64,000 nucleotides of DNA, from positions 1,860,001 to 1,924,000 of the forward strand of contig NZ_CP093442.1 in NCBI RefSeq assembly GCF_022814725.1, read 5' to 3'. Within the stretch, counting starts at the first letter, position 1, and the number at the start of each line of letters is the position of its first letter. Source of the stretch: Bdellovibrio reynosensis. GTDB lineage: Bacteria > Bdellovibrionota > Bdellovibrionia > Bdellovibrionales > Bdellovibrionaceae. This document shows positions 52,066 through 61,008 of the stretch, piece after piece. A model generated the notes under the pieces. It searched no databases and had not been told where the DNA came from. It was given only the letters and a program-made list of their open reading frames with translations. Made by a program: the position numbers and the translations under genes.

Positions 52066-52688
52066 TGAACCCTTTCTTGCCAATCAGGATGGGATCCTAA
52101 AAGGCTAAATGCTTTTTTGAGTTTCTTTTTTCCTTCCACACTGTGGGGCCAAGTTGAAACTCCGCTGGGATGAGGTAAGCAAATCACATCCACTGCTTGG
52201 CCATGAAACAGTCCCTTCAACTTTTTGCCGACGACGTCCCCTAAAGTTTTCGATTTAGGAAAATCTTTTGCGCCCAAGACTTCCGTGATCGCCACGCGTC
52301 CCACTGCAATCACAAGTTTTGGTTTTAACACCTCTACCTCCTTTTGCAGATGATTTCGGCAATTCGCAATTTCAGCGGCGCTGGGCTCTCTGTCACCCTT
52401 CCCCGCCTTTCCAGGAAAACAGCGCGCCACGGCCGCAATGTAAATCTTTGTACGAAATGTCTCTTCGTCAATGCCAGTGCCCTCATAAAACCATTTAAAA
52501 AGTGTTTTACCGGCAGTATAGGCAAAGGGCTTTCCAAAAGTACTTTCATGAACTCCTGGGGCCTGACCAATAAGCATTACGGAACTTTCAATGGCTGGCC
52601 CATGCACGGGTGTACCGCACATCTGCGGGCACTCTTTGCAACTAGCAATGCCTTTCTGGATGGCTTTTAGTTTTTTAAGTACAGTCAT
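52062..52688 (-). CDS. Family 4-type uracil-DNA glycosylase
   Basis: A 208-residue iron-sulfur uracil-DNA glycosylase. The cluster cysteines are C17 and C20 (CKEC) and C90 and C110 (ARCFPGK, IANCRNHL). GQAPGVHES holds the residues that activate water, close to the GExPG motif of family 4, and GKPFAYTAG and LPHPSG complete the active site. It removes uracil from DNA. The exact subfamily is uncertain because GQAPG differs slightly. It heads an operon with DUF3750 and DUF488. Confidence 0.85.
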   Translation of the reverse strand: MTVLKKLKAIQKGIASCKECPQMCGTPVHGPAIESSVMLIGQAPGVHESTFGKPFAYTAGKTLFKWFYEGTGIDEETFRTKIYIAAVARCFPGKAGKGDREPSAAEIANCRNHLQKEVEVLKPKLVIAVGRVAITEVLGAKDFPKSKTLGDVVGKKLKGLFHGQAVDVICLPHPSGVSTWPHSVEGKKKLKKAFSLLGSHPDWQERVQ

Positions 52689-52849
52689 CTCACTTCCTAA
52701 TTAATACTTCACAGAACCTTTCAAGCTTATAGGAAATTGCGGCAGAGCTCTAGATTGGCTCTGGACAAAGGTTTCGCGCCAGAGTCATAAAAAATATGAA
52801 TTGAAGAATGATTAGAAATAAGATCAAGTTTAATACGGAGACCAAAAAG

Positions 52850-52876
52850 AAAAGACACCTTTTTTAGGTGCCTTTT
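52850..52876 (-). terminator. Terminator of the Zn-dehydrogenase operon
   Basis: AAAAG-a-CACCT-ttttt-AGGTG-c-CTTTT. On the minus strand it follows the stop of the 154-residue protein by about 22 nt and ends in a T tract. One mismatch in the stem. Confidence 0.75.
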
Positions 52877-52898
52877 CGAATCTGTGTCGAGATAAAAA

Positions 52899-53363
52899 CT
52901 ATTTTTTGCGACTTTTTAGAATCAGCGCTAGTGCTGCGATGCCAAGCCCGGCACCGACGCCATAAACAGTGTTTTTTCTTTTGCGACGTTCTTCTTCTGT
53001 TTGAGTTGGTGGGCCGAAAATAAGTTCATCCATTCCGCTTTCAACCATGTCACAACGGTCAGCCAGCATCAGCATCATCCAGCGAGACACTTTGTCTTCG
53101 CCGAGCTTATAAGCTTGATCGCGTAAAAACCCGCTAAGACCTTTTGGCGGACAAGCCGTGCCAAATACTGGCGTTAGCGCGGGCCTTTCAATACTTTTAT
53201 GAATTTTCATGTGCGGCTGCTGACGATCCATGGCTTGCCATCTTGCCCCGTTATCTTCCTTATCGACTTTTCTTTCTCGAGGAACACCAGGACGGTTGGC
53301 TTTGGGAAGATCTGCTCCCCAACCTGGCACACCTGATGGAATACGCGTTTGTTCCATTTCCAT
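52899..53363 (-). CDS. Tail-anchored protein of unknown function
   Basis: A 154-residue protein starting with a Glu/Gln/Pro-rich polar region that looks flexible, then a helical middle part (GLSGFLRDQAYKLGEDKVSRW) with several cysteines. A C-terminal hydrophobic helix (about residues 130-149, VYGVGAGLGIAALALILK) is followed by Ser-Arg-Lys-Lys, a tail-anchor pattern. It starts 9 nt after the Zn dehydrogenase, so it may work with it at the membrane. The family is unknown. Confidence 0.65.
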   Translation of the reverse strand: MEMEQTRIPSGVPGWGADLPKANRPGVPRERKVDKEDNGARWQAMDRQQPHMKIHKSIERPALTPVFGTACPPKGLSGFLRDQAYKLGEDKVSRWMMLMLADRCDMVESGMDELIFGPPTQTEEERRKRKNTVYGVGAGLGIAALALILKSRKK

Positions 53364-53372
53364 TTGAACCTC

Positions 53373-54527
53373 CTAGTGTCTTTCGCTTGGTGGAATTAAA
53401 ATACACTTAATGCAATCATCTTCCTTATTATCAAACATGTGATACGCATCGACGACTCCTTCAAGTGGAACACGATGAGTGATGATCGCTTTAGGGTCTA
53501 AGTTTCCAGCGCGAACATGTTCAATCAAGTGCGGCAAATATCTTTTTACGTTTGCTTGATTCATTCTTAACGTAAGGCCTTTATTTAAGGCTGTACCGAT
53601 AGGGACTGTATTAAATGGCGGGCCATAAACCCCAACTATAGATACAACCCCGTTTTTTCTTACAGAATCAATGGCCCACATAATAGCTGTCGCAGATCCG
53701 GCTTGCATTTTCATTTTGATCCCAGAAATTTCCTGCCACTTCAAACCTTTCGCCTCGCAACCGACAGCGTCGATACAAACATCAGGACCTAAATCATCAG
53801 TCATCCTTTTCAGATATTGGACGATGTCTTTGTGCTCTCTGAAATTTACAACCTCGCATTTTGCGTAGTTTTTTACGAACTCAAGTCGATATTCCAAATA
53901 ATCAACCACAATCACTCGCCCTGCACCGAACAGCCACGCAGATCTTGCTGCCATAATTCCAACCGGACCTGCACCAAAAACAACAACCGTATCGCCTTCT
54001 TTAATTTCACCCATTTCGGCTGCTTGATAACCCGTTGGAACTACGTCGGTCAGTAACAGCGCGTCCTCTAAGTTGAAATCAGGTGGAATCTTCATTGGTC
54101 CCACATCAGCGAAAGGCACTCGCACATACTCTGCTTGGCCACCATCATATCCCCCCGTGGTGTGCGAATAGCCATAAATTCCGGAACCTACCGTCGAGTT
54201 AGGATTGGTGTTGTCGCAATTTCCGAAAAGCTGTTTTGTACAGTAAAAGCAAGCTCCGCAGGCAATGTTAAACGGAACTAGTACATGATCGCCGACTTTT
54301 AAGTTTTGCACTGAAGATCCAACAGCCTCGACCACCCCTGTGAACTCATGACCAAACGTAGATCCAACTCTGGTGTCTGGCACAAGACCATGGAAAATAT
54401 GAACGTCAGAGCCACAAATGGCAGCGCGGGTGACTCTTATGATGGCGTCATTGGGATGTTCAATATCAGGCATCGGTTTATGATCAAGGCGGATTTTATA
54501 GGGTCCCCGATAGGTCATTGCCAACAT
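53373..54527 (-). CDS. Zinc-dependent alcohol dehydrogenase (formaldehyde dehydrogenase-like)
   Basis: A 384-residue medium-chain dehydrogenase. The catalytic zinc ligands appear in AICGSDVHIFHG (C38) and GHEFTGVVE (H in GHE). The structural-zinc cysteines are CGACFYC and FGNC. The cofactor motif is VVFGAGPVGIMAA. It looks like the glutathione-independent formaldehyde/threonine dehydrogenase type. Its usual substrate is an alcohol or aldehyde with NAD. The start has AGGAG-type sequence upstream. The tail-anchored protein follows. Confidence 0.85.
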   Translation of the reverse strand: MLAMTYRGPYKIRLDHKPMPDIEHPNDAIIRVTRAAICGSDVHIFHGLVPDTRVGSTFGHEFTGVVEAVGSSVQNLKVGDHVLVPFNIACGACFYCTKQLFGNCDNTNPNSTVGSGIYGYSHTTGGYDGGQAEYVRVPFADVGPMKIPPDFNLEDALLLTDVVPTGYQAAEMGEIKEGDTVVVFGAGPVGIMAARSAWLFGAGRVIVVDYLEYRLEFVKNYAKCEVVNFREHKDIVQYLKRMTDDLGPDVCIDAVGCEAKGLKWQEISGIKMKMQAGSATAIMWAIDSVRKNGVVSIVGVYGPPFNTVPIGTALNKGLTLRMNQANVKRYLPHLIEHVRAGNLDPKAIITHRVPLEGVVDAYHMFDNKEDDCIKCILIPPSERH

Positions 54528-54793
54528 AGAAGAACTCCTTCCTAGAGATCTTAAAAAGTGAATTTGAGAAATCTATTGCAAGTTCAACGCCGTCACTTCG
54601 AGCTATCACTGCGCATTGAAAGAGGTTGTGCTTATTTTACCCAGCATGAAATTATGGCAACGAATGACATTTTTTGGTCCTTCATAGAGTCAATTTTATA
54701 CTGGCACCGTCAATTCTACGTCCATACACTAAATTTATTTCTAATTACTTTGAACTCTTAGTATCTATTCTGCGTTTGGGTTACGGTGGTATT

Positions 54794-55759
54794 GTGAAAG
54801 CCTGTTTTCTAATTTTCATTTTAGTTCTCTTTGGTGCGAGGGCCTGGTCTGCGAACGTGCAGATTTTTGGCGCCCAAAATGACAGTGATCTTAGTTTCTT
54901 ACAACAACACGCCCGGCTAGCAATTTCAGAATTTGAAAAGATATTTGGCCAGTTATCTAAAGACATCAAGATCGATTTAAATAGCAGTAACTGCCTTCGC
55001 GTTGGTTATAATTATACAGACCAACTTATTTATTTTTGCAGCAATAAATCCGTCATCAACATGGGCTTAAATTCTTCAGACGTCATTTATCATGAAACTT
55101 TTCATGCAATGTTTTGTCAGAAGTTCCCCCATACGTGCACAACGGATTTTTTAGATTCGATTGATCACCGTGCAACTCACGAAGCGTTGGCAGATTTTTT
55201 TGCCCAACAGATTTCACAAGATGAAGAATTTGGTGAAAATTTTTATACCGATAAAAAAGCCATCAGAAGCTATGCTACAAAACTTTGCTACGCCTTGGTC
55301 ACCGGGTCCCATGAAAAAGGAAATGCGCTGGTTTCCCACCTTATCGAAAAAAATCATAGCTGGCTGGATAAAGACACTTGGTTTGATTTAGAAAAGTTCC
55401 GCATCCGCACCGAAGAATCATCAAAAGACATCTGCTTTGCCAAGTCCAGTGCCTTAGAAATTTCAATAAAACCTACCAATGCTAGTTATTCCTCTTTGAA
55501 TCGATATCGCTTGACCCCAAGCGGTATTCTTTTTTTATCGGCCTCTATGAACGATGCAGTTTTAAAACGGTTCCCCGATTTTTCAATACGCTTTGAAGTG
55601 AATGACACTGAAAAGTTCATAATTAGTAGCATAGACGAAAAAACTTTCGCGGTGAAACCTTTGGTAACAGAGGGATTTTCTACTTCCTCAGCTCTTTTTT
55701 TAAATGGCAACGACCTTGTCGGCCGAATCCCTTTTTATTTTGGAATTAAGATAAAATAA
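54794..55759 (+). CDS. Secreted zinc metallopeptidase-like protein (gluzincin type)
   Basis: A 321-residue protein starting with GTG, with GGTGG upstream and a signal peptide (MKACFLIFILVLFGARAWSA). The zinc motif is HETFH (H100, E101, H104). About 25 residues later HEALADFF supplies E130 and D134, matching the ExxxD of thermolysin-like (gluzincin) peptidases. Several cysteines (C67, C82, C108, C115) could form disulfides. A frame from an ATG at 54674 is longer but has no such support. It is probably secreted and could digest prey protein, an inference. Confidence 0.7.
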   Translation: MKACFLIFILVLFGARAWSANVQIFGAQNDSDLSFLQQHARLAISEFEKIFGQLSKDIKIDLNSSNCLRVGYNYTDQLIYFCSNKSVINMGLNSSDVIYHETFHAMFCQKFPHTCTTDFLDSIDHRATHEALADFFAQQISQDEEFGENFYTDKKAIRSYATKLCYALVTGSHEKGNALVSHLIEKNHSWLDKDTWFDLEKFRIRTEESSKDICFAKSSALEISIKPTNASYSSLNRYRLTPSGILFLSASMNDAVLKRFPDFSIRFEVNDTEKFIISSIDEKTFAVKPLVTEGFSTSSALFLNGNDLVGRIPFYFGIKIK

Positions 55760-55760
55760 A

Positions 55761-55786
55761 AAAGCCGGTGTTCCCGGCTTTTTTTG
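55761..55786. terminator. Rho-independent terminator
   Basis: AAAGCCGG-tgttc-CCGGCTTT followed by six Ts, between convergent genes. The stop of the metallopeptidase-like gene is 2 nt upstream. Confidence 0.88.
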
Positions 55787-56224
55787 TTATTTTTTCTTTT
55801 TGGTTGGAGCCGTTTCCTCAGCCTTCACATCTAGATCAAGTCCCTGGGCGTGTCGATTTTCAAGCTTTTGATTACCGTACATATCTAAAGCCTGGATACG
55901 AATGTCTGCGATCTGTTCGCACTCTTTCACCAGTTCTTTATCTTGGCAAGCCTGGTAAAGCTTACGACGAATACTATTCCAGGTTTGATACCATTCTGCA
56001 GCTTCTTCTAATTTACTTTTCGACGTCTTTTCTAGGCCAGGAATCGATTTCAGCGAAACCTGCAGTTTTTCTAGATAGAATTCTTTTTGATCTGCGCGCA
56101 GATCTTTAAATTCGTCATACGAAGACATCCAAAATGGCGGGGCAGACATATCAATCTTGTCTGCCGCCATACTTAGATTTAAGTAGCCGATAAAAACTAA
56201 GATGAAAATCAAAGAAGCCCGCAT
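55787..56224 (-). CDS. Small secreted helical protein, unknown
   Basis: A 145-residue protein with a signal peptide (MRASLIFILVFIGYLNLSMA). The mature chain is mostly helical and charged, with CQDKELVKECEQ (two cysteines) in the middle and a Lys-rich tail. The ATG is 1 nt downstream of the stop of the 3D-domain gene, so the two form an operon. Family unknown. Confidence 0.7.
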   Translation of the reverse strand: MRASLIFILVFIGYLNLSMAADKIDMSAPPFWMSSYDEFKDLRADQKEFYLEKLQVSLKSIPGLEKTSKSKLEEAAEWYQTWNSIRRKLYQACQDKELVKECEQIADIRIQALDMYGNQKLENRHAQGLDLDVKAEETAPTKKKK

Positions 56225-56225
56225 C

Positions 56226-56969
56226 CTATCTCACTCCTGATGTTGAATTTGCAACCATCGCAATTTGCATCGAAGAGTTTGAACTTGTACCTTCAAGCGC
56301 TTCGTGAATCACTGCCATTTTCATTTCATTTTGTTCTGAACCACGGCGAGTAACCCAGAAGTTTTTGCGATCAGAACAATCACTTACGTCGGCCATGATA
56401 GTATTAACATCTGCATTTGTACCAAACGAATTTCTTTCATCATGCATGCCCATTGTGCCAGTGAAAAGATCAAAACGATTTGGACCTTTAATAGCTCCAC
56501 CTTTGTCATGCACAATCAGATAGCCTGGATGAACAAAGGATTTACCGTTTGGTAAAGTCATAACTTTACCTTTCAGTGATGGCATTTCGATAATGTCGCC
56601 CATGCTATAGTACTTTGGATCAGCAGCTACAGAGATATAGGGAATCAAACATTGGTTTGAAGCCCCAAAAGCAGTTTCACAATTTCCCATCGAAATCGTT
56701 TTATTATTATAAGTTAACAGACGATTCCCCGGAAGGATCCCTGAACCCTGCATACGAACCTCACGACGGAAAGCTGCGCAAGGTTGCGAAGACTGACAGT
56801 AGTCCTTCACATGCGGGATGAAATAAACAGAAGTCGTTGCTGTGCTACTTGAGCACAGTGGTGCGATCCCCGCTTCCGCAACGATGACGAAAACACTTGC
56901 TAGAATAGTTTTCGTAACAAGTTTAGTTGCGACTTTCACTGTATGTACTGAGTTCTTTGCGTTTGTCAT
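56226..56969 (-). CDS. 3D (MltA-type) domain protein
   Basis: A 247-residue envelope protein with an N-terminal signal-like helix (about residues 15-33). The C-terminal part has the 3D domain: AADPKYYSMGDIIEM, then HPGYLIVHDKGGAIKGPNRF and DLFTGT, where the aspartates of the 'three D' pattern lie. This double-psi beta barrel occurs in MltA lytic transglycosylases and peptidoglycan-binding factors. A Cys pair (DYCQSSQPCAAF) is near the N-terminus. It probably acts on peptidoglycan. No strong Shine-Dalgarno site precedes the ATG; TTTATAG sits about 6 nt upstream. Confidence 0.7.
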   Translation of the reverse strand: MTNAKNSVHTVKVATKLVTKTILASVFVIVAEAGIAPLCSSSTATTSVYFIPHVKDYCQSSQPCAAFRREVRMQGSGILPGNRLLTYNNKTISMGNCETAFGASNQCLIPYISVAADPKYYSMGDIIEMPSLKGKVMTLPNGKSFVHPGYLIVHDKGGAIKGPNRFDLFTGTMGMHDERNSFGTNADVNTIMADVSDCSDRKNFWVTRRGSEQNEMKMAVIHEALEGTSSNSSMQIAMVANSTSGVR

Positions 56970-57098
56970 ACAAAGCTATAAAGCAAAGACTGGGCCTGCT
57001 ATTGAGCCGTTTAATGGCACTTGATCGTCAGAAAATTAACAGGCGTTGTCACATTCAACACATTCTCAAAATGAAATTTCTCTGTTTGGTACATCCGT

Positions 57099-57662
57099 TT
57101 ACAGTATCTGTATCTGAAAACGATAGAAGGCCGCTTTGAAAGCGCTACTTAGCTTTATACTTTCCTTAGCATCAACCTTTAATGTGTCGCCTTGTTTCAA
57201 TAAGACAGCTTCGCCAAATCCTTGAACCTTGATAGATCCCTCACAGCAGAAAAAGTAGTTCGCTGTCTCAGCACAATCAAAGTGAAACTCTTCATCTTGT
57301 ATTTTTTGAAAACTCATATGAGCAATTACCTTTGCGCGGTTAAAAATAATTCCCAGGTCGACAACTGTGTCGGTGACAAGTTCTGATTCGATCACTCGCT
57401 CGCCAGGAAATGCTAGAATATGACTTTGCCCAAGTTTTTCGCCATTAAGAAACAGTCCCGCTCCTTTCCAAACACTTAACAAACGATCATAACCAGGAAA
57501 ATTTGAAAAGGGCGATGACGCTTCCACCGTGGCAGAACTGATGCGCCATAAAAAATCCTGAGGGAAAACGGCTGATGCGGGATAAATATCAATTTGGGCG
57601 GTAGAGCCCAGTCCGTTTTTCCAGGACATCGTCTGATATTCTAAACTTCGAATGACTTTCAT
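57099..57662 (-). CDS. HutD/Ves-family protein
   Basis: A 187-residue cupin-fold protein of the HutD/Ves family. The N-terminal MSWKNGLGSTAQIDIYP and SSPFSNFPGYDRLLSVWKG are typical. The fold is a two-domain beta barrel. HutD is linked to histidine use and Ves to cold-induced traits in other bacteria, but here it has no histidine genes beside it. It follows the AhpD-like gene by about 50 nt on the same strand and may share its transcript. Confidence 0.8.
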   Translation of the reverse strand: MKVIRSLEYQTMSWKNGLGSTAQIDIYPASAVFPQDFLWRISSATVEASSPFSNFPGYDRLLSVWKGAGLFLNGEKLGQSHILAFPGERVIESELVTDTVVDLGIIFNRAKVIAHMSFQKIQDEEFHFDCAETANYFFCCEGSIKVQGFGEAVLLKQGDTLKVDAKESIKLSSAFKAAFYRFQIQIL

Positions 57663-57711
57663 TCTAAAAAGCTAGCGGGCTTTCAAGAAGCCCGCAACCT
57701 TGATCTTGGCA

Positions 57712-58623
57712 TTATTTACTTTGAGACACTTTTTTTGGCGGCATTGCTTTTGATTTATCTAAGTATTTAAAAATTTGATTTACTTCATTTTCAAATGCTT
57801 TTTCATCCTGCCGAACACCGTTAAGCACTGTGCTCCAGTTACGCACAATACCTGCTAAGGCAACAGCCTCTTTAATTTCTTGGGGACTTGCACCATTTGC
57901 TGTTGCAAAGCGCGTGTCAGCATAGGTGCAATAATCACAAGGAATCTGACTTGAAACAGCTAGGCTAATAAGATCCTTCGTTTTAGGCGACAAAGACGTG
58001 TTCGGATTCGCATTCATGTCCCTAAAGTTTTTCCATGCTCCTGCAATTCCAGCTTCGGGATAATTTCTTAAGAAGGCCGGAACAAAACCAAAAGTCTTTT
58101 CGATTTCTTTGTAAGCACTTTGCGCGTCAGTCACTTGAACAGGCTCTTTGACTTCCGTTTGCTGAGGCATTTTGGCCGTAGCTGCAACCATACGATCGAT
58201 GTCTTTTCTAAAGACTTCTGCATCGTAAAGATTACCGTAAAGATTTGCGCTCCACTTTCTGGTGAAGCCCGCAATAGCGATGGCTAAACGAATGTCTTCC
58301 GGTTTTGCGCCGTGAAATGCCAATGCTTTTTTATGGAAGTAAATACAGTAACGACAAGGAATTTGCGAAGACACTGCAAGGCCAATAAGTTCCTTTGTTT
58401 TTCCATCAAGGGCTGTGTTTGGACTTAATTGAATGCCCTTAAACTCTTCCCAGGCTCCGGCGATACCTTCTGCAGGATATTCTTTCATGAAAGTGGGAAC
58501 CATTCCTAAAGTTTGTTTGATATCATCGTAAACTTGAGTTTGCTCTGCTGATACTTTTACTTTTTCTGCGGCATAGGCGCTAAAGGCGATACTGCAGATC
58601 ACTAACAGGATCCATTTTTTCAT
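57712..58623 (-). CDS. Secreted tandem AhpD-like (carboxymuconolactone decarboxylase family) protein
   Basis: A 303-residue protein made of two similar halves. After a signal peptide (MKKWILLVICSIAFSAYA), each half has the AhpD motif SSQIPCxYC. The first reads CRYCIYFH with the usual CxxC and following histidine. The second reads CDYCTYAD, with aspartate replacing histidine. AhpD proteins reduce peroxides by CxxC chemistry; this export version is unusual. The ATG at 58621-58623 has AGAGAGG upstream. A longer frame adds 26 residues without a signal. Confidence 0.8.
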   Translation of the reverse strand: MKKWILLVICSIAFSAYAAEKVKVSAEQTQVYDDIKQTLGMVPTFMKEYPAEGIAGAWEEFKGIQLSPNTALDGKTKELIGLAVSSQIPCRYCIYFHKKALAFHGAKPEDIRLAIAIAGFTRKWSANLYGNLYDAEVFRKDIDRMVAATAKMPQQTEVKEPVQVTDAQSAYKEIEKTFGFVPAFLRNYPEAGIAGAWKNFRDMNANPNTSLSPKTKDLISLAVSSQIPCDYCTYADTRFATANGASPQEIKEAVALAGIVRNWSTVLNGVRQDEKAFENEVNQIFKYLDKSKAMPPKKVSQSK

Positions 58624-58953
58624 CGTACACCTCTCTTTGAATTTGTATTTCGAACACTTAAGCCTCGCTAAGCAAGAGCTTCCCTTTAGAAGTGCCGACA
58701 ACCAGAGAACCCCCGTTCAACACACGAAAATGGTGCTTTCGTTCTATGTGACACAGATGTAAGGCCAGATCTCATATATTCGATTTGAAATCTAATACAT
58801 TTGATCTGAGGCACATTTTTACTCAGTCTGAAAGTTTCCTCTTTAAATCCGCAACACTTTACGCTAGAAAGAAGACTCCAATACCGTCTCTCTTGAGTGA
58901 ATAGCGTTCGGCCTTTCTTCTCTTTAGTGGCACCCAATCCTAAGGAGGAATTC

Positions 58954-59298
58954 ATGGGCAAAAAAATTTACGTTGGAAATCTATCATATTCATGTGACGA
59001 CCAATACTTAGCAGATATCTTTGGTGAGTTTGGAACTGTTGAATCAGCTCGCATCGTTATGGATCGCGATTCTGGTCGTTCAAAAGGTTTCGGTTTCGTA
59101 GAAATGTCTTCTGACGAAGAAGCTTCTGCAGCTATCGAAAAATTAAACGGTACAGACCAACAAGGTCGTAACATCAACGTTTCTGAAGCTAAACCAATGG
59201 CTCCTCGTGAGAACCGTGGTGGTGGCTTCGGTGGCGGCGGCAACCGTGGCGGTGGAAACCGTGGCGGCGGCTTCGGCGGCGGACGTCCTCGTTACTAA
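58954..59298 (+). CDS. RRM RNA-binding protein with glycine-rich tail
   Basis: A 114-residue RNA-binding protein. RNP2 (KIYVGNLSYS) and RNP1 (KGFGFVEMSS) identify a single RRM domain (about residues 3-80). The tail is a Gly/Arg/Asn repeat (GGGFGGGGNRGGGNRGGG). This form is like the cyanobacterial and delta-proteobacterial Rbp proteins, which are often cold-induced and bind RNA. The start is the ATG behind AAGGAGG. A longer frame from 58897 is unsupported. It is followed by a strong terminator. Confidence 0.92.
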   Translation: MGKKIYVGNLSYSCDDQYLADIFGEFGTVESARIVMDRDSGRSKGFGFVEMSSDEEASAAIEKLNGTDQQGRNINVSEAKPMAPRENRGGGFGGGGNRGGGNRGGGFGGGRPRY

Positions 59299-59321
59299 TC
59301 TAAGTTTTTAACTTAGAAAAT

Positions 59322-59355
59322 AAAAAGGCTCAGCGTTTTACGTCTGAGCCTTTTT
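59322..59355 (+). terminator. Rho-independent terminator after the RRM gene
   Basis: AAAAAGGCTCAG-cgttttacgt-CTGAGCCTTTTTT. A small hairpin (CTAAGT/ACTTAG) just upstream also lies after the stop. Confidence 0.9.
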
Positions 59356-59377
59356 TATTTTTTGATATTGTTATTAT

Positions 59378-59608
59378 TTAATTCGCACGTACTAGTCTTA
59401 CTTTAATGTCCTCTGGATTCTCTGCAAACTCCCCTTCTTGAACTTCATTTGAAGCCACTAGAACTTTCGTATTTTGAATCGACTGCAATAACTTTTTGTG
59501 AATGATCTTTTGCTGGATCGATGCCTCCTTTACGAGAGAGTTGAAATCCTGTACCGCTGCATTTGCAAATGAACCGTATAAACTTATTATTACTATTAAG
59601 AAGCGCAT
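59378..59608 (-). CDS. Small secreted protein, unknown
   Basis: A 76-residue protein with a signal peptide (MRFLIVIISLYGSFANA) and a short mature chain, predicted helical then acidic (VQEGEFAENPEDIK). The ATG has GGAGG upstream. It lies opposite the RRM terminator. No family recognised. Confidence 0.65.
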   Translation of the reverse strand: MRFLIVIISLYGSFANAAVQDFNSLVKEASIQQKIIHKKLLQSIQNTKVLVASNEVQEGEFAENPEDIKVRLVRAN

Positions 59609-59692
59609 CCTTGCCCTCCGTTATCTACTAGAACCGCGGGCCTTCTAGAGTGGTTAATTGCCAGTGCATTTTTTTGTTGTTACCGTTTTCTT

Positions 59693-60892
59693 ATGAAAAA
59701 TTCTAAAGCAGGCCTTATATTCATTTTTATCACTGTCACCTTGGATATGATCGGTATCGGCCTAGTCATTCCTTCCCTACCCGACATCATGCGACGCTTT
59801 GTAAGTTCAGAAACTTCGGTGTCTTCTTATTTTGGTTATTTCATTTCCTTATACGCGTTGATGCAGTTTTTAGCTTCCCCGCTATTGGGTGCGCTGTCTG
59901 ATCGCTTCGGGCGTCGATCAGTGTTGTTAGTAAGTTTGTTGGTGGCCGGTTTTGATTATCTGTTAATGGCCTTTGCACCAAATCTTTGGATTCTTTTTGC
60001 AGGTCGAATTCTTGCGGGCTTAACGGGTGCGAATATCACAGTGGCAATGGCTTATATTGCTGACGTCAGTGATGATAAAAATCGCGCGGCAAACTTTGGG
60101 ATGATTGGCGCTGCCTTCGGTTTGGGATTTATTATAGGTCCTGCAATTGGTGGCCTGCTTGGTCACTATGGCCCGCACTATCCATTCTTGATGGCGGCAG
60201 GAATGAACTTGCTGAATTTCTTATTTGGATTATTTATTTTGCCTGAATCATTGCCGCAGGAAAAACGTCGCCAGGTCGACATCAGCAAAATCAACCCGCT
60301 AAGTTCACTTAAAAAAGTTTTTGATGCGAAACACATTCTGGCATTTCTAATTATCTATTTCTTGTTCTCGCTGGCTGGGCAGACGCATCCATCGATTTGG
60401 ACTTTGTATACTGAGAAAAGATTCAACTGGTCGACGGCAGAGGTTGGTTTTTCTTTGGCGGTTGTGGGCTTACTAAGTGCCGTAGCGCAAGGATGGCTGA
60501 CTCGAGTCATTATTCCGTGGATTGGTGAATATAAATCCGTCGCTTACGGATCTTTGGGTTATGCCGTTGCTTTTGCACTGTTCGGTTTAGCAAATGAGGG
60601 CTGGATGATGTATGTCGTTCTAATTTTCTCTTCGGTATTTTGGGTGGCCACGCCGGCTTTGCAGTCTTTAATCAGTCACAAAACTCCGCCCCATGAACAA
60701 GGCGAGCTGCAAGGAACACTTGTAAGTCTTGCAAGTTTAGCTGCGATCATCACTCCGATCGTGACGACAAAACTGTTTGCGATGTTTACTGCGCAAAGGA
60801 CTGATGTGTACCTGCCTGGTGCTCCATACTTTTTTGCAGCCATCGTCAGCGTCGTCTGTTGGTTGATTCTTTTAAGAAAAAAAGAAGCGTAA
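59693..60892 (+). CDS. TCR/Tet-type MFS transporter
   Basis: A 399-residue inner-membrane transporter with about twelve helices. Motif A is SPLLGALSDRFGRRSVLL between helices 2 and 3, and helix 5 carries GFIIGPAIGGLLG, both typical of the tetracycline-type drug:proton antiporters. The real substrate is unknown, and homology alone does not show drug resistance. No Shine-Dalgarno site is visible before the ATG. A Lys/Lys-rich tail ends the protein. Confidence 0.85.
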   Translation: MKNSKAGLIFIFITVTLDMIGIGLVIPSLPDIMRRFVSSETSVSSYFGYFISLYALMQFLASPLLGALSDRFGRRSVLLVSLLVAGFDYLLMAFAPNLWILFAGRILAGLTGANITVAMAYIADVSDDKNRAANFGMIGAAFGLGFIIGPAIGGLLGHYGPHYPFLMAAGMNLLNFLFGLFILPESLPQEKRRQVDISKINPLSSLKKVFDAKHILAFLIIYFLFSLAGQTHPSIWTLYTEKRFNWSTAEVGFSLAVVGLLSAVAQGWLTRVIIPWIGEYKSVAYGSLGYAVAFALFGLANEGWMMYVVLIFSSVFWVATPALQSLISHKTPPHEQGELQGTLVSLASLAAIITPIVTTKLFAMFTAQRTDVYLPGAPYFFAAIVSVVCWLILLRKKEA

Positions 60893-61008
60893 GAACTGCT
60901 GCGAAAAAGCCGAAGTGCGTAAAGCGCTCTGGTTACATTATGACTCCATCTTTGTTGGCACCCTCTTTGAAAAGCAAAATAGTGCTTAACCATTTAAAGG
61001 GGGAATGA

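Noticed and set aside
54558-54761. Plus-strand frame upstream of the metallopeptidase-like gene
   Set aside because: No supporting ribosome site, and it overlaps the likely promoter region.
59693-60892. Tetracycline resistance gene
   Set aside because: Motif A fits the TetA-type family, but family membership does not show the substrate, and no resistance context is present.
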